The position numbers and the translations under genes were made by a program. A DNA stretch of 64,000 nucleotides from REEP01 sp964517265 (GTDB lineage: Bacteria > Pseudomonadota > Alphaproteobacteria > Rhodospirillales > Defluviicoccaceae), in NCBI GenBank assembly GCA_964517265.1, contig CAZFBS010000006.1, forward strand, positions 1-64,000, in the 5' to 3' direction. Shown in pieces: positions 61,226 through 64,000 of the stretch (the first letter of the stretch is position 1; the number at the start of each line of letters is the position of its first letter). Under the pieces are notes generated by a model. It was not told the DNA's origin. It saw nothing but the letters and a program-made list of their open reading frames with translations, and ran no database searches.

Positions 61226-62542
61226 TCAGCTGCCGTAGACAAACACCCGTCGCCCGTCGACGACGGTCATCATGACGCGGCCCTGAACCGGCCGATAGTC
61301 GAAAGGGGTATTCTTCGACTTGCTGTGAAGCTCTTGTTCACGCACCCGCCATGGCCGGTCGGGGCTGAACAACACGAGATCAGCTGGGGCGCCTTTCGCC
61401 AGCCGGGCGGCCGGCAGCCCCATCAACTCGGCCGGCTTGCAGGTGAGTAGACGCAAAATATCGAGAAGTGGCAGACAATTGTTGTGATAGAGGTCGAGCG
61501 AGACCGCGAGCAGCGTCTCCAGCCCGATTCCCCCGAACGCCGCCTGACCGAACGGCAGCCGCTTGGCATCCTCGTCCTGCGGCGCATGATCGGATGCAAT
61601 CGCATCAATGGTGCCGTCGCGCAAACCCTCGATCACGGCACGGCGATCATCCTCCGTGCGCAGCGGCGGCGACAGCTTAGCGAAGGTGCGGTAATCGCCG
61701 ATCGCATTCTCGTTGAGGGCGAAATAGGGAGGAGCGGTATCACAGGTAACCGGCAGGCCCCGTGCTTTGGCACGCCGAATCGCATCCACCGCCGCGGCCG
61801 TCGAAATATGAGCGAAATGCAGCCGGCTCCCTGTCAACTCGACCAGGCGCAGGTCCCGCTCCACCAGAATGACTTCCGCCTGGGCGGGGATGCCGGCGAG
61901 ACCCAGACGAGTCGCCAGTTCCCCGGCATTCATGTCTCCATCCTCGGCAAGGCTCGGTTCCTCGGGATGCTGGACGAGGAGCACGCCGAACGTCCCGGCA
62001 TAGCTCAACGCCTGGCGCATCACTTGCGCATTGGCGACCGCCTTGACGCCGTCGGTAAAGGCGACCGCGCCCGCTTCCGCCAGCATCCCGAGCTCCGCCA
62101 GTTCCACTCCGGCCAACCCCTTGGTGATGGCGCCATGGCAGTACACCTTGCTCAAACCGAGCAGGCGCGCACGCCGTGCGACGAACTCGACGACCGACAT
62201 ATCGTCGATCACCGGATGCGTGTTGGGCAGGCAGACCATCGTCGTCACGCCACCGGCGATAGCCGCCCGGCCTGTTGAAGCGAGCGTGCCCTTATGCTCT
62301 TCCCCCGGTTCGCGAACCTGTACACGGATGTCGACAAGGCCGGGACACAGGTAAAGAGACTCACCGTCGATAACGGCCGCGCCCTCGGGCACACCGTCGG
62401 CAAACAAACCTGGGCCGAAATCGGCAATCCGTTCGCCCTCGGTGAGCAGATCACCGGTCACATCGAGGCCGGTGGCGGGATCCATCAGCCGGACGCCGAC
62501 GAAAGCGAGCCGTCCTGCTGTTTTGTCGATATGAAAGGTCAT
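61226..62542 (-). CDS. pyrC: Dihydroorotase-like protein (PyrC/PyrX type)
   Basis: 438-residue amidohydrolase of the class I dihydroorotase family, encoded with pyrB. It has PGLVDIRVQVREPGEEHKG where active enzymes have DxHxHxREPG: the two metal-binding histidines are R73 and Q75. Other ligand-type segments remain (HPEEPSLAEDG, LHFAHISTA, SDHAPQDEDAKRLPF). Such proteins in alphaproteobacteria and pseudomonads are often inactive partners that hold aspartate carbamoyltransferase together (PyrX). A catalytic dihydroorotase is then expected elsewhere in the genome. ATG start 10 bp after pyrB. Confidence 0.9.
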   Translation of the reverse strand: MTFHIDKTAGRLAFVGVRLMDPATGLDVTGDLLTEGERIADFGPGLFADGVPEGAAVIDGESLYLCPGLVDIRVQVREPGEEHKGTLASTGRAAIAGGVTTMVCLPNTHPVIDDMSVVEFVARRARLLGLSKVYCHGAITKGLAGVELAELGMLAEAGAVAFTDGVKAVANAQVMRQALSYAGTFGVLLVQHPEEPSLAEDGDMNAGELATRLGLAGIPAQAEVILVERDLRLVELTGSRLHFAHISTAAAVDAIRRAKARGLPVTCDTAPPYFALNENAIGDYRTFAKLSPPLRTEDDRRAVIEGLRDGTIDAIASDHAPQDEDAKRLPFGQAAFGGIGLETLLAVSLDLYHNNCLPLLDILRLLTCKPAELMGLPAARLAKGAPADLVLFSPDRPWRVREQELHSKSKNTPFDYRPVQGRVMMTVVDGRRVFVYGS

Positions 62543-62552
62543 TCGGCGCCCT

Positions 62553-63530
62553 TCACAGGTTGCGGAGCATGGTGCCCGTGAGATTGCGGCTGAGAATTTC
62601 CAGGCACGCCATCCGCACCGCCACCCCCATCTCGACCTGCTCGTGAATCACGCTGCGGCTGAAGTCGTCAGCCACCACCGAATCGATCTCGACACCGCGG
62701 TTCATCGGACCGGGATGCATGATGAGCGCCTTCGCGCTGGCCTGCGCCAGCTTGTCGTAGTCGAGGCCGAAGAAATGAAAATACTCCCGGATCGAGGGCA
62801 GGTAGTTGCTCCGCGTCCGCTCGGTCTGCAAACGCAGCATCATGACGATATCGCACCCCTGGAGCCCCGCGTTCATATCGTGGAACACGCGAACCCCAAG
62901 TCTCTCGACTTCCGCCGGTATCAGCGTACGGGGGCCGACCAGCCGAACCCGCGCTCCCATGATCGTCAGCAGATGGATGTTGGAGCGGGCAACGCGACTG
63001 TTGACGATGTCGCCACAGATCGCCACCTCCAGCCCTTCCAGACGTCCGAGCCGGTGGCGGATCGTCAGCGCATCCAACAGCGCCTGGGTGGGGTGTTCAT
63101 GACTGCCGTCGCCGGCATTGATCACGGCGCAGTTGACCTTGTCGGCCAGCAGCTTGACCGCTCCTGATTCGGGATGGCGGACGACAAGAACGTCCGGGTG
63201 CATGGCGTTCAGGGTCATTGCCGTGTCGAGAACGGTTTCGCCCTTGCGCACCGAACTGGTCGAGACCGCCATGTTGATGACATCGCCACCCAGTCGTTTG
63301 CCGGCAAGCTCGAATGATGTGCGGGTGCGGGTCGACGCCTCGAAGAACAGATTGATGATGGTTCGCCCGCGCAGCAGCGTCTGCTTTTTGTCCGCCCGGC
63401 GGTTCTGCGCAACATACGTCTCGGAGCGATCGAGCAGCGCGGTGATCTCCAGCGGCGAAAGTCCTTCGATGCCCAGCAGATGGCGGTGGGGGAAGACGGG
63501 CGTACTTTCGTCGATGAGATCGTCGATCAT
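62553..63530 (-). CDS. pyrB: Aspartate carbamoyltransferase catalytic subunit
   Basis: Forms N-carbamoyl-aspartate in pyrimidine synthesis. 325 residues. The carbamoyl-phosphate loop STRTRTSFE is at 66-74; HPTQALLDALTI, GDIVNSRVARSNIHLL, the aspartate-binding RLQTERTRS and HPGPMNRGVEI follow. No pyrI regulatory gene is adjacent. The start is ATG 63530 (MIDDLIDES); 14 extra upstream codons look non-native. Likely first gene of pyrB-pyrC-plsY. Confidence 0.97.
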   Translation of the reverse strand: MIDDLIDESTPVFPHRHLLGIEGLSPLEITALLDRSETYVAQNRRADKKQTLLRGRTIINLFFEASTRTRTSFELAGKRLGGDVINMAVSTSSVRKGETVLDTAMTLNAMHPDVLVVRHPESGAVKLLADKVNCAVINAGDGSHEHPTQALLDALTIRHRLGRLEGLEVAICGDIVNSRVARSNIHLLTIMGARVRLVGPRTLIPAEVERLGVRVFHDMNAGLQGCDIVMMLRLQTERTRSNYLPSIREYFHFFGLDYDKLAQASAKALIMHPGPMNRGVEIDSVVADDFSRSVIHEQVEMGVAVRMACLEILSRNLTGTMLRNL

Positions 63531-63632
63531 GCGCGGCACTATAGGAGCGCACGCTTCATCGGCGCAAGACACGCCGGATCGGACCGCTCGATCGCCCGAT
63601 CGGGGCCATTTTCTGCAGATCCTCCCCTGGCG

Positions 63633-64000
63633 TCATAGAACGCCGATGATCGCTGCGAGTACCAGCGGCATGCTCACCACCGCAACTGCCGTCGTTGCGG
63701 TGATGGAGGCGGCCATGATCGTGGGATCGCCACCCATTTCTCGAGCCATGACGTAGGCGGACGCCGACACCGGGACCGAGGCAATGAGCACGGCGATATT
63801 CCGGGCCAGCGCCTCCGCCCCTAGCCCCTCGACCGCGATCAGGGTTAGGACCGGCAGGATTAGAAGCTTCAGCACCGATGCGACGGCCACCGTCCTGCCG
63901 GTCGCCCGCAATGCCTGGAACTGGAGCCCCGCTCCGACCGCAAGAAGACCGACCGGCAGCGACGCCCGCGCCAGGATTTCAAGCGTCGGCCCGATCAGCG
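63633..64000 (-). CDS. AEC (auxin efflux carrier)-family transporter, partial
   Basis: C-terminal ~122 residues of a membrane transporter; the 5' part lies beyond the right edge. The frame is open to base 64000. Visible hallmarks are LPVGLLAVGAGLQFQAL (a family-typical helix start), LKLLILPVLTLIAVEGLG and ASVPVSASAYVMAREMGGD, followed by a last hydrophobic helix. AEC proteins export small carboxylates or related compounds; the substrate cannot be told. It is upstream of pyrB on the same strand with a 102-bp gap. Confidence 0.8.
   Translation of the reverse strand, partial: LIGPTLEILARASLPVGLLAVGAGLQFQALRATGRTVAVASVLKLLILPVLTLIAVEGLGAEALARNIAVLIASVPVSASAYVMAREMGGDPTIMAASITATTAVAVVSMPLVLAAIIGVL

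Noticed and set aside
1..64000. CRISPR arrays, prophage, insertion sequences or attachment sites
   Set aside because: No regularly spaced direct repeats, transposase, integrase or phage genes were seen; the single tRNA has no duplicated 3' end elsewhere that I could find by eye.

Overview
The window is chromosomal DNA from a GC-rich alphaproteobacterium, most likely Rhodospirillales-like. The pointers are a hemC-hemD-mic60-hemY cluster, an Fo ATP synthase operon with duplicated b subunits (atpI-B-E-F'-F) separate from F1, an ~1,600-residue NAD-glutamate dehydrogenase, a PhyR regulator, a DUF1674/SDHAF4 gene, and the plsY-pyrC-pyrB order. I cannot name the genus from sequence alone. No phage, insertion sequence or CRISPR array is visible; almost everything is core genome.

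Layout. 1-5.65 kb (minus): tRNA-Thr(CGT) and a heme operon, hemC-hemD-mic60-hemY. 5.87-10.9 kb (plus): tsaD, gpsA, a YciI-like gene, an EVE-domain gene and acs. 11.2-22.7 kb: a small DUF1674 gene (minus), then htpX, rsmB, a heparinase II/III-like gene, a four-gene surface-glycan module (C-methyltransferase, WecA/WbpL-type glycosyl-1-phosphate transferase, SDR ketoreductase, WbpM-type 4,6-dehydratase) and purH. 22.7-32.2 kb: an App1-type phosphatase (minus), NAD-GDH, an MFS transporter, phyR and a class II glutamine amidotransferase (minus). 32.2-33.2 kb is sparse, with one hypothetical gene. 33.3-35.8 kb is the Fo operon. From 35.9 to 60.2 kb the minus strand carries ligA-recN-bamD, lpxC and a complete dcw cluster in classical order (mraZ-rsmH-ftsL-ftsI-murE-murF-mraY-murD-ftsW-murG-murC-murB-ddl-ftsQ-ftsA-ftsZ). 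60.6-63.5 kb (minus) holds plsY, a dihydroorotase-like gene and pyrB, followed by a truncated AEC transporter at the right edge.

How the genes work together. The dcw genes form one tightly coupled transcription unit, with ten 4-bp start/stop overlaps, that makes peptidoglycan precursors and the division machine. Its control region (60.2-60.6 kb) is the most interesting stretch. It has six 10-bp-phased TGGN repeats (four of them TGGG) like MraZ boxes, laid across a good sigma-70 promoter. About 150 bp further upstream are four helically phased GTTC elements that make two exact alphaproteobacterial LexA boxes (GTTC-N7-GTTC). This suggests that DNA damage and MraZ feedback may both act on division genes or on an unannotated SOS peptide. 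An inverted-repeat terminator follows ftsZ. Operator-like palindromes lie at the atp, bamD, tsaD and htpX promoters.

Other points of note: a dihydroorotase homologue lacking the HxH metal motif, an SDR whose catalytic Tyr is Asn, a phyR gene without nepR/ecfG neighbours, and a sigma-54-like -24/-12 element upstream of acs.
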